Of a stretch of 64,000 nucleotides of DNA, positions 1-12,378 are shown in pieces. A program made the translations under genes and the position numbers. The DNA is taken from NCBI GenBank assembly GCA_025738555.1, contig JAOVFP010000024.1, forward strand, positions 1,302,001-1,366,000, written 5' to 3'. The notes below the pieces were generated by a model. It searched no databases. It saw only the letters and a program-made list of their open reading frames with translations, and was not told where the DNA came from. Source of the stretch: Cyathus striatus (taxonomy: Eukaryota > Basidiomycota > Agaricomycetes > Agaricales > Nidulariaceae). Every line of letters starts with the position of its first letter. The first letter of the stretch is position 1.

Positions 1-1009
1 CTTCCTGCACCTTGAGGAGCACATCCACCAGCTCCGGATTTCGAATGGGAACTAGTTGACCTTCCCAGTTCAGCTCCTCGAGCTTTTTTCTGCTCTCACC
101 CTTCGCAGACACTTGCGCCTCGGACTGCATCTTTTCAGTAAGAGTATCACACCCCTCGATTATATCATTCCGGTGTTTAGGAGCGAGCTCATGTACAATG
201 GCATCCACATCGTAGGATTTAGATCGGCCAAGCTCATGAGCACAGTAGCGGATTTCTGGACCAATTTCATCGGCAAACAAAATAGCCAGAGCTTGATCAC
301 GACTCGTATTTGCAGCTGCAGCTAGTTGGTCTAAAAGATCGCGGGCGACGCAAAGTTGCATCAGAGCGTCTTCAAAATCGTCTCGATAACGGAGGAAACG
401 GCCGTTCAAAATAATCGTATATACAGTCGCCTCAAGAAGGTTTTCAGCAGAAAGCCTAGACGAAGCATACAGTGATTGACAGTGGGAAAGAAGCTGAGTA
501 GACCAGTTGACTGCTCTGCGGAATCGACCAGTGGCACTGTGACGAAGGGTGCTGGCTTTGACTTCACTGTCTGACTGCAGAGCAAGATTAGATAATTCTT
601 GAGAATACGCCCAGGCGCGTTCAGCCTCGAATAAGAGAAGCTGTAGGCTATTTCTAGTGAATAAAGTTGTAATATGATAGAATAGGCATAGACGAACTGT
701 CCCTCCCGAAGCATGTCCGTGGTAAGTGGGGGTAATTTCTTGAAGTCTTTGCCCTTCCCGTGAGTCATCTTTAAGCTAGACCTCAAGCGATGGGTACGAT
801 TGGCACAGTGCTTCCTGATTTCCATTAAGCAGAATTTCATCCACGTATCGTTGTAGCCTTACCTGTAACGGCCATAATCGTTGTATCGAAGTCCATACGC
901 GTTGCGCTGTTCGTTAGCTAGGTGAAGAGCTGCAATGTCGTCAGCACCACTATTAACCTCGCATCAAGTTATCTTCACCTTTAAAATTGACGTTTGGCGC
1001 CTGTGACAT
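1..1009 (-). CDS. SRP68: Signal recognition particle subunit SRP68 (3' part missing)
   Basis: SRP68 binds SRP RNA with SRP72 in the cytosolic particle that targets ribosomes to the ER. The N-terminal RNA-binding region reads ANEQRNAYGLRYNDYGRYR, then after an intron KHCANRTHRLRSSLKMTHGK, the hallmark of this family. Further on come LLFEAERAWAYS and EIGPEIRYCAHELG, matching the family's SP(N/S)IRYCAYNIG box. The start (cat at 1007-1009) gives MSQAPNVNFK, spliced over a 49-nt GT-AG intron to ALHLANEQ. Other introns lie at about 822-862 and about 660-700. The gene leaves the window at base 1, so the C-terminal half is not seen. It is divergent to GET3. Assignment is strong; the exact small-intron edges are inferred. 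Confidence 0.92.
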
Positions 1010-1225
1010 GTTGAGAAAGCAGTAAGCAGTAAGAGGTACTGAGTGATTATGCAGGGTGTAAGTATGGGAGCAATACGTGCGGTGACCGGTCTGACGCGCG
1101 CTTGATTGATCTGATTCGTATCTCGTATCCCCGACGCCAACTATTCCATTTATCTAAGTACTACTTGACCACGTAACCCCCTCATCACTTTTTTTTGCTT
1201 ATCTCACTCTTCAAGCTTCAGTGTC
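1010..1225. promoter_or_regulatory. Shared divergent promoter of SRP68 and GET3
   Basis: This 216-bp gap lies between the SRP68 start codon on the minus strand and the GET3 start codon on the plus strand, so both core promoters must sit here. A T-rich and pyrimidine-rich stretch at about 1180-1220 precedes GET3. No clear TATA box is seen for either gene. Co-regulation is an inference from the spacing. Confidence 0.6.
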
Positions 1226-2625
1226 ATGGCAGATGAGCTAGAGCCCACCCTTCAAAATGTTCTTGACCAGAAGACCCTGAAATGGATATTTTGTGGTATG
1301 TACATCCGTTGAGTAACATTGAGCTGTATATTGAGCTAGTGATTAGGTGGTAAGGGTGGTGTAGGCAAGTCTGGTATTGTTAACGCTCCATATACTGTCT
1401 AATACATAAAGGATAGGAAAGACCACTACTTCATGCTCATTGGCTATTCAGCTTGCAAAAGTCCGCGAGTCTGTCCTCCTGATTGTATGTTTCGTCTTAG
1501 TTATGAAATTTTAATATAGTCTAACCGTAGGAACGGGATGGTAGTCGACGGATCCTGCACACAATCTCTCTGATGCTTTCAGTCAAAAGTTCTCGAAAGA
1601 TGCCACAAAAGTTAACGGATTTGATAACCTCTTTGCAATGGAAATCGACCCAACAAGCTCAATCCAGGAGATGATTGAACAATGTATGCTTATCCGTATC
1701 GTGCTCGATGCCTCCGTATCTCATGGCATTTTATTCAGCTGATTCGAATGGAATGATGGGTTCCATGATGCAGGATTTGGCCTTTGCTATTCCTGGTGTC
1801 GATGAAGCTATGAGTTTTGCTGAAATCATGAAGTAATAGTCCCTTGTTTCAGCTATTTGACCTGACTTGACTATATATGCAGACATGTCAAGTCGATGGA
1901 ATTCTCTGTCATTGTCTTTGATACCGCACCGACGGGCCACACTCTCCGTTTCTTGTCCTTCCCAACTGTACTGGAGAAAGCTCTCGGAAAGCTAAGTTCT
2001 CTAGGTTCGAAGTTTGGTCCAATGATTAGTCAGGTACGTCGAGGAAGGTATATCCATATGATTCAACCCCCCAGTAAGACTTTTGAAGATGTCTAGCATG
2101 ATGGGTGGAGATGCTGGTTCCCAGGAAGACATGTTCAGCAAGCTTGAGTCCATGAGAGCCGTCATCACCGAAGTGAATACACAATTCAAAGACCCTGTGA
2201 GTAGCGTCAGCACAAGTACGCCGTCAGTTTCTAATTCATTTTCTTAGGAGAAAACAACTTTCGTTTGTGTCTGCATTTCGGAGTTCCTTTCATTGTACGA
2301 GACAGAACGACTTGTGCAAGAGCTCACAGCATATGAAATTGATACCCACAATATTGTTGTAAATCAGCTTCTGTTTCCCAAGAAATGTGAGTCTATTATA
2401 TTATTCGATGATGTATATACCTGAAATTTTGTAGCGTCTAACTGCGACCAGTGCCTTGTGAGACATAAGATGCAGCAGAAGTACCTTGCTGAAGCTCATG
2501 AACTTTATGATGAATTCTTCCACATTGTACAACTTCCCTTGCTAACGGAGGAGGTCAGGGGACCCGAGAAGTTGAAGGAGTTCAGCAAAATGCTTGTCCA
2601 GCCCTATGTTCCTCCACAAGATTAA
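1226..2625 (+). CDS. GET3: ATPase GET3 (ArsA/TRC40 family), tail-anchored protein targeting
   Basis: GET3 is the cytosolic homodimeric ATPase that carries tail-anchored membrane proteins to the ER receptor GET1/GET2. The ATG at 1226 gives [20 protein letters not shown]. Exons then supply the deviant Walker A loop ([10 protein letters not shown], split by an intron), the switch I region [25 protein letters not shown] (A-loop/switch II), and the dimer zinc motif CDQC near 2448-2459. The C-terminus is VQPYVPPQD with TAA at 2623-2625. At least six short introns interrupt it. Length, about 330 residues, is normal for the family. It is divergent to SRP68, another ER-targeting factor. Nothing looks broken. 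Confidence 0.95.
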
Positions 2626-2881
2626 CTGGCTGTTTATTTTGTAGTTGTAGTTTCTTGTCTCTGGAATATGATGGTATAAAAACAGAAGTTAGAAACGCTT
2701 TTTGACGTCTCGGATCCATTGAGATTTTTATTTCGTCCTAGAAAGAGCGATAGAAATTACTGTTAATATATGCTAATTATGAGTAAGAATGTAGCAATTA
2801 CAACTGATGCATACAATAACATACATTATAAATTACAGCAAATCACGAAAAGAAATATGGCTTCCAACAAAAAAAAATACG

Positions 2882-5800
2882 TTACATTTCTCGAAGAAGC
2901 CGTTCCACGGTCTCTGACCAGTCAAATCCTTCTCCGTTACCAAGAGGAGCATTATTTTGGCGCCGCTTTTTAGGCCTTAAATTTGTAAAAGTTATCCCAT
3001 GGAACTGTTTTGCCAGCCCTTTCACTTCACCGAAGTCGTTAGTAGCTTGTGCCCGCAGAAATTCAGCACTGTTCGCCCGGTGATTCAGACAATTGGGTTC
3101 CATGTATCCATCCAAAGTACCCAGCAGAGAAGCATCTTCGCCTACGCTCATAGGCTTACCGTCACGCCAGAGTGATCCGCCGTTTGTCTTCGATAGAACA
3201 CCAGCAATGTCCAGACTTTCCCCTGGAGGAATAGGGTTGGGCTGCGAAGGCGTCACACAAGGCATATCCACTTCTTTGCGAAGAACTTTATCGACATCTA
3301 TAGCGGAGAAGAATGCTACACCTTGAGGCAAGTCGTCCATGCCCAGTTTGTATGCAAACATACAGCGAGTCCAAAGATTGGCGATCTGGAGGGCTAACGC
3401 AGCGCGATATCGATCCTCCTCTTTAACGAGATAACGCAGTTCGTCATGTACCGAGATGAGATAACGTGCATGAATGTTGTACTTTTCGATAAGATGACTC
3501 ATGGAAACTATGAGTAAATGCAAGTAGTCCACTCCAGATGACTGCACGACCCAATTAATGCGTGAGGGCATATAATCCGAACCAAATTCAGCGGGAAGAT
3601 ATTCCTTTGATAAGGCATACGTTACACCACAGCCAAGTGCGGGTGTCTGCGGCTTATCAGACAGTGCGATCTCTTCCAACTTGTTGAAGACAAAACTTTC
3701 CGTGCCTCCAAACCAGAACTTTCGTCCAAACATATCTTGTCGATGTGTATTTTTACCTTTGGTGGATGCGTACAGGTTTTCAGCCAGCTTCTGTGCTTTC
3801 TCTGGAAGCATTCCTGCACTCGACTGCAGCAGAAGAAGCATGGCGTGTCGCATGCCAGCACCATAGATCCGAGAGTAGTTAAAGACCTTTGCTTGATCAC
3901 GAGAAATTCCGAGAATACTGGCTGTCTTGGAATGAAGATCGGTCCCGGCTGCCTTGGTACCCTCGAGTGTCATCCATCCAATAGCTGTTGCGCCGTGAAG
4001 TCCAAACTGCGCGTCACCCATGCAACTAGAAATCCATAGCTCCTCTGAGTCTACATCGGCGCCAACTATCGCATACCCTGGTGGGGCACGCACCATGGCC
4101 TTCAACTCTGAGCCAACTCGATTTTTCTTCGCGTTGCTGGCCGTTAACCATGTCTTTTCGATCGCTCGGCGGGTCACAGTACCCATAGTGATTACCTGGG
4201 GAAGAATAATGCCCCACTTTTCTTGTGATTGATCTTCCGTGGATGGTATTTTGAATCCGAGATCGTTCTCGTTCTGCCAAACAACCATCTGATTTAAAAT
4301 GCGATCGCGAGCACTGATCCAATAGCTACACTGAGTATTCATATCCAATGCTTCTTTGGCTTCGTCCCCCGGGCTTTTGAGTGTCCCGTCTTGGGCATAT
4401 TTCATAAATGTTTTTGCCAGCGGGCTGCCGACGTTTGCTTCTTCTCCATCTTTATGCGGAAGTTTATAAAATCTATATCCTCCATGAAGAACTGCATCTG
4501 CTAGAGCCTTGTCAGCAGTATCATAGAAGCTGAGGGGTGTTGCTCGAGTTTTGTAATGTGCTTCTGCAGGCACGCGATATGACCATCCATGCTCTCGAGA
4601 ATGAAAAAGAGGCCATTCTTGCCAAGACAGACGGAGAAGAAGAGGAGCAATACGATTTCTAACAGTTATTTCAAGAGTTCCAGGGGGGTACCCTTTTTTC
4701 GGCTTAGTAGCGTCCCAGTACCATTTGGGCCACATTACAGGTGGTGGTTTTGGGGCCTTAGGTTTGTTAACCTTCCTCTTAATTTGACCTTCATGGCCCT
4801 TCCCAGAACTACCTTCTACCTCTTTTTTAGCTGGTTTCCACTTCAGCTGCTTAAGCCACGGATCCTCAACGATTGCACGTTCGTCCGCATTGCGTAGCGT
4901 GGCCTCAGCAAGCTCAGATATGCGTACTGCTACCGCTGAAGATTTATCACCACGTGATACATCGAAGGCAAGCTGATAGTCGCTCGACGTCATGTCTCCG
5001 CTTTGCAGTAACCGGAATGCATGCTTTCTGGACAAGACGGAACTGGTTTTCAGCTCCTTCGCTGTTTCCATGCGACAAGGTGCGCCATCCTTGATGATGT
5101 GCCAGCTTTCCTGATGAGAAAATTGCAAAGGGCAGCCTTTGTAGGAAAGTCTGAGGAGCAATGGTAGAATACGTTCCAGTGATTTGTTGTTAAGAGGATT
5201 TGACCTTATTTCCGAGTACCACTGGGGGATTGAGGAATTGGACTTAGGCGCTAGGGTAACATCATGATCTTCGGGACAAGGTGGAGTTGAGTGCTCCAAT
5301 GCCTCGTCTGTGAGCTGAAATAAATCAAGATGAATATAATTATTAGATTAAACAAGAAAAATCAAACCTCTGGAAGGATGATTCCGCGAGATTTTCCAGC
5401 TATCTTTGGAGTCCAGTCCAATTGACTCAACCACGGGTCGTCCTTCCATTTATCACCTGCTTCGGAAGGGTCCATCAGAGATTTTGCATCTTCAGCCAGT
5501 TTCTTGAGTTTCGTTTGTACACTATCTTGCATGTCCTGATATACCTTTTCAGCACGTCGAATATACGCTTCCCATTCTTGATTGACCGTAAGAAAACTTG
5601 ACCCCATCGTTAATATACCCGCAAAAGATACTGGATGCGGGCATGCTTGGAGAAATGCAGGAAGGGCAACTGAGTATACACGATGTGTTACATATACATC
5701 ATTTGCACAATAGTCGAGATAGTCCGTGATGTCCGCAAGGATTTCAGTTCGCCCGAGGTCCATAAAATCAGAACGAATTTGCTTGTCCATATGTATACCA

Positions 5801-7085
5801 CAATGTAGTTTGGCGACATCTGCCAGTGAATTAGCAGAAGTAATGTCTTCCCATCGCTTCGATACCACTGTCGGATCATCTACATCGACACTAGCGCTAT
5901 CTGCTGTAGAAAGAGCTTCCGTAGCTTCTGCCCTTGCTATCTGCAGCTGATATAATGATTCTGACATTTCACCACGCAGTCTCTCTAACTCCTCCTTTTT
6001 TGAAGGGTCTGCTTCCCTTGCTATACGCTCGTCAACTGCTTGTATGAGTTGAACTACAGCTTCAACCGCCTCTTGCTGCCTTTCCAATTCCGTTTCCTTC
6101 GACTTTCGGTATTTCATCCATGCCGGGCGCTGGTGTGACGATATACCCTTGACAGCAACATGAAGAGCCATTGTATCTATGAAGCGATTTCGAGTCTCCT
6201 CTACATTGTACTCTTCCAGTATTCTTCCGCGGTCATAAGAGACGTTATGTCCAACGATGACTCTAGAAACCGAAGGGTCTCCAAGCGGGACCAGGTGCTG
6301 AGTATCACTTGACTCACCGAGTAACCAGGGCGATATCCATGCATACCAGGCATTCTCAGAGGCAGCGCACGCCATAACAGCATATGGGTGATGCGGAGGC
6401 ATTGTCTCAACGTCAAAGGTCAACATATGCTCTGGCTTTCCGTCGTGCATGGGATATGGAACGTGTTCGCTGTAGCCAGCACCATCTGAGCGAAAAACAT
6501 ACTTGGTCCATCCGCTTTGTATTTCCCAATGATCCGGTTTGGGAGGAAGTTGCACCGAAGTGAAGTTCTTTGCAAGATCGAGCCATGGCTGGGAAGCATG
6601 GGCGCCAATCCGGTGGAAGTGCTCTAAAAGGTTGGATCCTTGAAGAGGGGGTAACTGGAAACCTGTGTCCGGCAGAAGGGAGCCTTGAGCTGGGTCAAGC
6701 CCATGCATTTTAAGATGTTCACGCGCAATCTGAATAAAACTGGCATTTGGAGGAGGAAACGAGATGTTACGAAATATTTGAGAGTGTAGCTCGCGTGAAA
6801 GTAGCTGTACACCGAGCTCATTTCGCTTGGCTATGTCAGACGGTGTCGTTCAGTATGTTGCCTGTCATAGATATATAAGATATGTATACCATGACGCTTT
6901 ACCTGAACTTCTTGCGGTTTGGTATGCTCAGCATTTGGCTTGACGGACGAGAGATGGGGCCTTTTGTATGGATGATTCACCGGGGAAGAGTTTTCCTTGA
7001 GGATCTGGGTGTGAACGGTGGAAGATTGGATGAAAGGCGAGGAAGTTTGTGGTGATTTTGTAAACCTGGCAATGGGCCTCAGCAT
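2882..7085 (-). CDS. MIP1: Mitochondrial DNA polymerase gamma catalytic subunit
   Basis: This is the family A polymerase that copies mitochondrial DNA. Three exons are seen: 7085-6903, 6830-5368 and 5315-2882, joined by GT-AG introns. The N-terminus (MLRPIARFTKS) is basic and Ser/Thr-rich, fitting a mitochondrial presequence. The exonuclease motifs are FDVETMPP (Exo I), VGHNVSYDR (Exo II) and YCANDVYVTHRVY (Exo III). The polymerase motifs are GADVDSEELWI (A), RDQAKVFNYSRIYGAG (B) and SVHDELRYLV (C, with the catalytic HDE). A charged coiled stretch (about 6010-6100) lies in the spacer region. The total of about 1,350 residues suits fungal enzymes. It shares a 140-bp divergent promoter with CCT gamma. 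All catalytic motifs appear intact. Confidence 0.96.
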
Positions 7086-7225
7086 TATATGGTTGAGAAT
7101 AATATTACATTGGAATTTGAAAGGTGAAGATGGCTTTCCCACGCACTCGGACGCGTCTTGCCCTGACCGCGACTCCAAATTCTGATCTTTACGACCTCCG
7201 CCCCTCCATCTTCACCATCTCCACC
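7086..7225. promoter_or_regulatory. Shared divergent promoter of POLG and CCT gamma
   Basis: Only 140 bp separate the two start codons. The plus-strand side is strongly C/T-rich just before the CCT gamma ATG (about 7190-7225), as is usual for basidiomycete core promoters. No TATA box is evident on either strand. Confidence 0.55.
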
Positions 7226-9357
7226 ATGTCTCAAACACCAGTATTCGTCATGAGTAATTATATTTATTCTCTCTCCTTTGACTGTCTTTCTCTCTTACTT
7301 TTTTTCTTTCTTCCCCTAGACACCGCACCCGCACGGCAGTCGGGGCGCAAAGCACAGATCTCAAATATCACTGCCGCAAAAGTGAGCTTGAGCACCCAAT
7401 CCCAATCCCTACAGCTTCTGATCCTGCCACTAGACAGTCGCCGACGTAATTCGCACATGTCTTGGTCCCAAGGCCATGCTTAAAATGATCCTCGATCCGA
7501 TGGGAGGAATCTTGTGGGCATCCTTTATTTTGTTTCCGCATATGAAGCAATGGCTCACGTCCTACTTCTCAGACTCACGAACGATGGCAATGCTATTTTA
7601 CGTGAAATTGATGTCGCACATCCTGCTGCAAAGAACATGATTGAACTGAGCCGTACCCAGGATGAGGAATGTGGAGATGGGACAACGAGTGTGATTATCC
7701 TTGGTGCGTATCATCATCTATGCGATAACGAGTGCAGTCGTATTCACCCCCACCAAAGCTGGTGAAGTTCTTGCCCAATCCCTTTCACAGCTGGAGAGAG
7801 ATATCCATCCTGTTGTTATCATCAGCGCATATAACAAGGCGCTTGCCGAAGCGCTTAAAACTATTGAAGACATTTCTGTTCCAATTGACATCTATAACGA
7901 TGAAGAGATGCTCAAACTCATCAAAACCTCCATTGGTACAAAATTTGTCGTCAGATGGAGCGACCTCATGTGCACACTCGCTCTCCAAGCAGTGCGCACA
8001 GTCTCTCAGGAGGAAGGTTCATTGAAAACTGTCGATATTAAGCGATATGCTCGTGTGGAGAAAGTGCCTGGTGGCGAGATCGAAGATAGTCGTGTTCTTA
8101 ACGGCGTTATGCTCAATAAGGACATCACCCACCCCAGCATGAGGCGGAGGATTAAAAACCCCAGGATTGTTCTATTGGATTGTCCCTTGGAATATAAAAA
8201 GGGAGAATCCCAAACGAACATGGAGTTCTCGAAGGAAGGTGATTGGCAGCGTGCGCAAGATATTGAAGAAGAGCAGGTCAAGGCTCTTTGTGAGAAGATC
8301 CTTGAATTTAAGCCTGATCTTGTGATCACGGAGAAGGGTGTTTCAGGTGCGAGCAGGTAATAGATTGACAATGTGGATATCTGACGCAGTTTTCTGTAGA
8401 CATTGCTCAGCATTTCTTCATGAAGGCCAATGTCTCTGCCATCCGTCGCGTGCGCAAGTCTGACAATAACCGTATTGCCCTCGCGGTCGGTGCGACCATT
8501 GTCAATAGGGTAGAAGATCTCAGGGAAAATGACATTGGCACCAAGTGTGGGCTGTTCAACATCGAGAAGATTGGTGATGAGTGCGTAATCATCTACTCAA
8601 ACGTATCTTTTTTTTTATGTCCATATAGATATTTCACGTTCCTCACTGAATGCGAAGAACCAAAAGCCTGCACAATTTTACTCCGCGGGCCCTCAAAAGA
8701 CATTCTTAACGAGATTGACAGAAATCTTGCAGACGCAATGTCTGTAGCCCGTAACGTTGTCTTCAATCCTCGCCTGGCGCCAGGTGGTGGTGCCACAGAG
8801 ATGGCTATTTCCGTTCGGTTACGTGAAAAGGCCAAGTCAATTACCGGTGTCGAGAGCTGGCCGTTCCTAGCTGTTGCAGAGGCCATGGAGGTTATTCCAA
8901 GAACACTAGTTCAAAATGCAGGTGGAAACGCCATCCGTGTTCTGACTGAGCTTCGAGTGGGTGTCCTGTCCCGTTTTTTTTGATCTATTATTTGTTCATT
9001 ATATTTCGTTGCCCAGGCCAAACACAATATTGGTGAACATTCCTGGGGTATTAACGGCGATGAGGGTAAGGTTGCGGATATGAAGCAGTATGGTTTGTAT
9101 GAATCTGCGAGTGTGAAGGTATGCAGTATATTTGTTACTCAGTAGTTGTATTTATTAAATCTTCCAGGTTCAAATACTCAAAACTGCCATTGAGGTACAT
9201 ATAAACTGTCTAATAAATGCTCGGTTAAATGACTTACCTCTCTTATTCTGCTTAGGCGGCTCGTATGCTCCTGCGCGTTGACGATGTTGTGCAAGCCATT
9301 CGCAAGGAACGTGAACAGGGTGGTCAGATGGAAATGCCAGAGATGGAGGCGCAGTAA
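7226..9357 (+). CDS. CCT3: T-complex protein 1 subunit gamma (CCT3)
   Basis: This is one of eight subunits of the cytosolic TRiC/CCT chaperonin that folds actin and tubulin. The start at 7226 gives MSQTPVFVM, spliced to NTAPARQSGRKAQISNITAAK. Downstream exons carry LTNDGNAILREIDVAHPAAK and the ATPase motif GDGTTSVIIL, split before AGEVLAQ by an intron. Gamma-type apical domain text follows (VPGGEIEDSRVLNGVML), then LAPGGGATEMA near 8775, and the C-terminal RVDDVVQAIRK. TAA is at 9355-9357. It has about ten short introns, some using GTGCG or GTGGG donors. It lies tail to tail with CCT theta, 207 bp apart. Length and motifs are normal. Confidence 0.95.
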
Positions 9358-9564
9358 ATGTATGATTAATACTTACATGTTTGATGTGAAGAGTATATAG
9401 ATAAATCAGTTACCATAAATACAAGCACTCAATACCGTGGCTTACTACTTTCCCTCGATAACAATACATCTGGCTTCCATGCAAAATCATTAGTACTTAA
9501 TTTGAATATGATTAGATTCTGCGAAGTATACAAAGAGTCTACTCGTCGTCCGAAATCCCAGCAC

Positions 9565-11635
9565 TTAGTCATCCGCGTCCCAGTTTCCTGATTGTTGCGG
9601 AATCTTCGGGCCACCTGCTGGCTTGCTCATGATGATGCTATCTACGCTAAGAACTGAAATTGCAGCCTCAGTCGCCAAACGTAGAGCCCATGTCTTCGCA
9701 GCGAGCGAGTCGTATATTTTATGTTGGTCGGCTTGGAGAGTTCCATCGGTCTCAGCCTAAATAAAGAGTCAAATCGCTATCCAGGTGAAAGACGACACTG
9801 AGCAACGACTTACTTCGACGTCTACACCCCAAGATTCACCGCCCTTGTCAGCATGCTTAGCCCACAGCCGGCTGAGCACTTCGTTGCCCTCAGCACCTCC
9901 GAGTGCGTTTTCAGCCAAAGTTCGAGGAACAACCTCAAGTGCGCTAGCATATCGCTTGACAGCATGCTGAGACAGGCCTTTCAGTCCGCCACCGTAAGCA
10001 TCCACACGCCTTGCAAGCTCGAGTTCCACAGCGCCTGCACCAGGAACCAATCGACCATCCTTCAATAAAGCTTTGATCACATTGACACCATCATCGATAG
10101 CACGCTCGAGGTCATCAAGATGGTTTTGTGTCGCTCCACGAAGTACGATGGTGGCGGTCTTGGTCTTTTCAGCTTGAGAAGTTGGGTCGAAGCCTGCATC
10201 TCCCGGAGCGAGTTGTCGAAGAACAGTGACACGGTCACCGCCAACCTCAGTGGTCTCAAAGATATCGACAAAGCCAGCTTCTTCTCGGGTGGGTGCTCCA
10301 ATACGAGCAAGAGGGGTTGCGTTGACGACGCGGCAGAGTCGCCTAAGTTCGAACTTGGACAAGACTTTAAGAACAGCAATACCGAAACGATTAAGGTAGT
10401 GTAATGCAAGGTCACCAATTGATGAACCAGCAATGATAACCTTCACTCCCGAATCAGCAATTTCTTTGAAAATCTACAGAATATAATCTTAGCTGTAAGT
10501 AAATAGCATTGTATGAAAGTCCAACCTTCTCAAGATGTTTCTCCTCTCCAGTGGTGAAGTTGAGCATGTCATCAGCGTTTTTTATTAGTACAGTTCCTTT
10601 GGTCTCTGTCTGAGAGATATCAAGTGCGGACGTGAACACTGCGACTTTGGCCTTTGTGACCTTTTTAACGAGACCTAAAATGCTGATCAATCACTACCGA
10701 ACGGACGTACCAGTGAGTACATACCTTCAGGCTCCCTCCCGAACACCATTCCTTGTACTACCTTGCTCATATTAAGACCTCCTCCCATAATTTTTACCAC
10801 TCGTACATTGTCGACGTTGAAATTTTTGGGGTTAGGGGGCATGATGGACAGGGCGGCTTCAGCGACGAGAGAAGAAAGTATGTCTTCATAACCATATTGT
10901 TTTGAGGCGATGGCGGGTTTAAGGGCAGTAACAAGGGATGGTTGGTTCAAAGGGCTAGGGAGAGTAGTCGATGACAATTCTAAAGCAAGAAAAGTGAGCA
11001 AGAGGTCAAAACAAGGTACCAATATGTGATTTCGTACTCTCCACCTCTTCCAAAGCTTTCACTAAAGCTAATTCGTAACCTTTGATAACTTCACTTTGAT
11101 GTAGACCCATTATAAGCAGGTGTTCGGCCTTTTTGAGGAGTTCTCCTGCAAGGATGATGACCAGATTTGTCGAATCTCCCATCTATTATTGAAGCATAAG
11201 CACTCGATAAACGATGCAATCAATGAATATGGCACACCTCTGCCTCTTGTGCTTGTGAAGCCATCACAACAAGTTTGGCTGCTGGATGTACTACTTCGAT
11301 CTCACGAATAATAGTCGCAGCATCAGAGGTAACGAATAGCCTGCCCAGATGGTTGATAACGAGTTTATTCCTGCCTGTAAATGGAGGGTCAGTGCACGAA
11401 CGGATATTCTAAAGGAAATAAAACGCGCCGTTTGGGCCGAAGCTCGTGCGAACCATGTCAGTAAGCTCATTTACGGCCTGGATGTTGCGAAGGACAGCAT
11501 CGTCGAGACCAGACACTTGCTAAATGGCACCATGCATGAGGACCTTTGATTATTATGGGATATGAAAAAGAATCAGACCTTGTAACCATCCTTAAAGAGT
11601 TGAATTTGATTTGACTTGGGTACTTTGAGAGCCAT
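9565..11635 (-). CDS. CCT8: T-complex protein 1 subunit theta (CCT8)
   Basis: This is a second subunit of the same cytosolic chaperonin. The start (cat 11633-11635) gives MALKVPKSNQIQLFKDGYK. Exons then encode VSGLDDAVLRNIQAVNELTD, FVTSDAATIIREIEVVHPAAK, the LVIILAGELLKKAEHLL helix, and the theta-type apical and lower domains LHYLNRFGIAVLKV and LVPGAGAVELELARRVDAYG. The end reads IPQQSGNWDADD followed by TAA (9565-9567). One intron (11375-11428) needs a GC donor to keep GPNG-RNKLVI intact; all the others are GT-AG. The subunit assignment rests on the theta-like N-terminus and on VGGDRVTVLRQ in place of the gamma signature. Convergent with CCT gamma. Confidence 0.93.
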
Positions 11636-12378
11636 TAGAATGAAGGATTACAGGTAAAAGCAAGGACGGAGGGAGGGTCTGGCAAAACGCGTCAATCATA
11701 CAAATCTACTTTCTGTACTGCACAGCCACATCGCGTGCATTATCGCGCATTGTTATTCTGCCGCTTCTCATCCTAACAGGAACATGGAAAATAAACCTCT
11801 ACTTATTACATCATATTTAAGTACATGTTGCAACTGAGCAAGAGGCTACAAATTGAGTTTTACTTGAACTCGCCCCTGTATGAGGTTGCTATCATATAGC
11901 TACATCTAAGTCGAGTCAGTAGTGTGATGGCTCGGAGTTTCCTTTTGAAACTAACGAATTACTAATTACTTATATACGAGCAATAGTGTAGCTGGCAAAA
12001 AGAGCTCTATTGGCGCGATCTAAGGATATGCAGTGGAATTTCAATAAAATTACAAGTACTGAGAGTTCTAGGAGATAAATAAGTATGATTCGCAGAATAG
12101 TTATGGGCGGAGAAGAGACGGAGGCGCGGAAGTGTTGATGACGTCACTGGAATATTTCCATTAATGGCAATGAGCAGGTTGTTTTTCTTGTGGACGTGTG
12201 TGTCTCCCGCTCTCGAGAGCAAGAGTCATCAAGCTTCAGCTTCAAGAGTAGCCCGTCCTGTCCATATAATACCTCTTTTCCATTCTTCCCCTTCCTCCTC
12301 GTCCTCCTGTGATCCTCGCGCCACCTCCATATCCTCTCCCCGTTGTTCCATTTACTTCTCTGCTGCTAGTCACACTTT
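11636..12378. other. Intergenic region, promoters of CCT8 and the ABC transporter
   Basis: This is a divergent gap of 743 bp. It is AT-rich in the middle. From about 12270 to 12340 a C/T-rich tract leads into the ABC transporter ATG. A CRE box lies at 12139-12146. No coding sequence or RNA gene is recognised. Confidence 0.5.
12139..12146. promoter_or_regulatory. CRE-type bZIP site TGACGTCA
   Basis: This is a perfect 8-bp palindrome, TGACGTCA, about 235 bp upstream of the ABC transporter start. ATF/CREB-class bZIP factors bind this sequence in fungi. It is a site match only; use in vivo is inferred. Confidence 0.4.
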
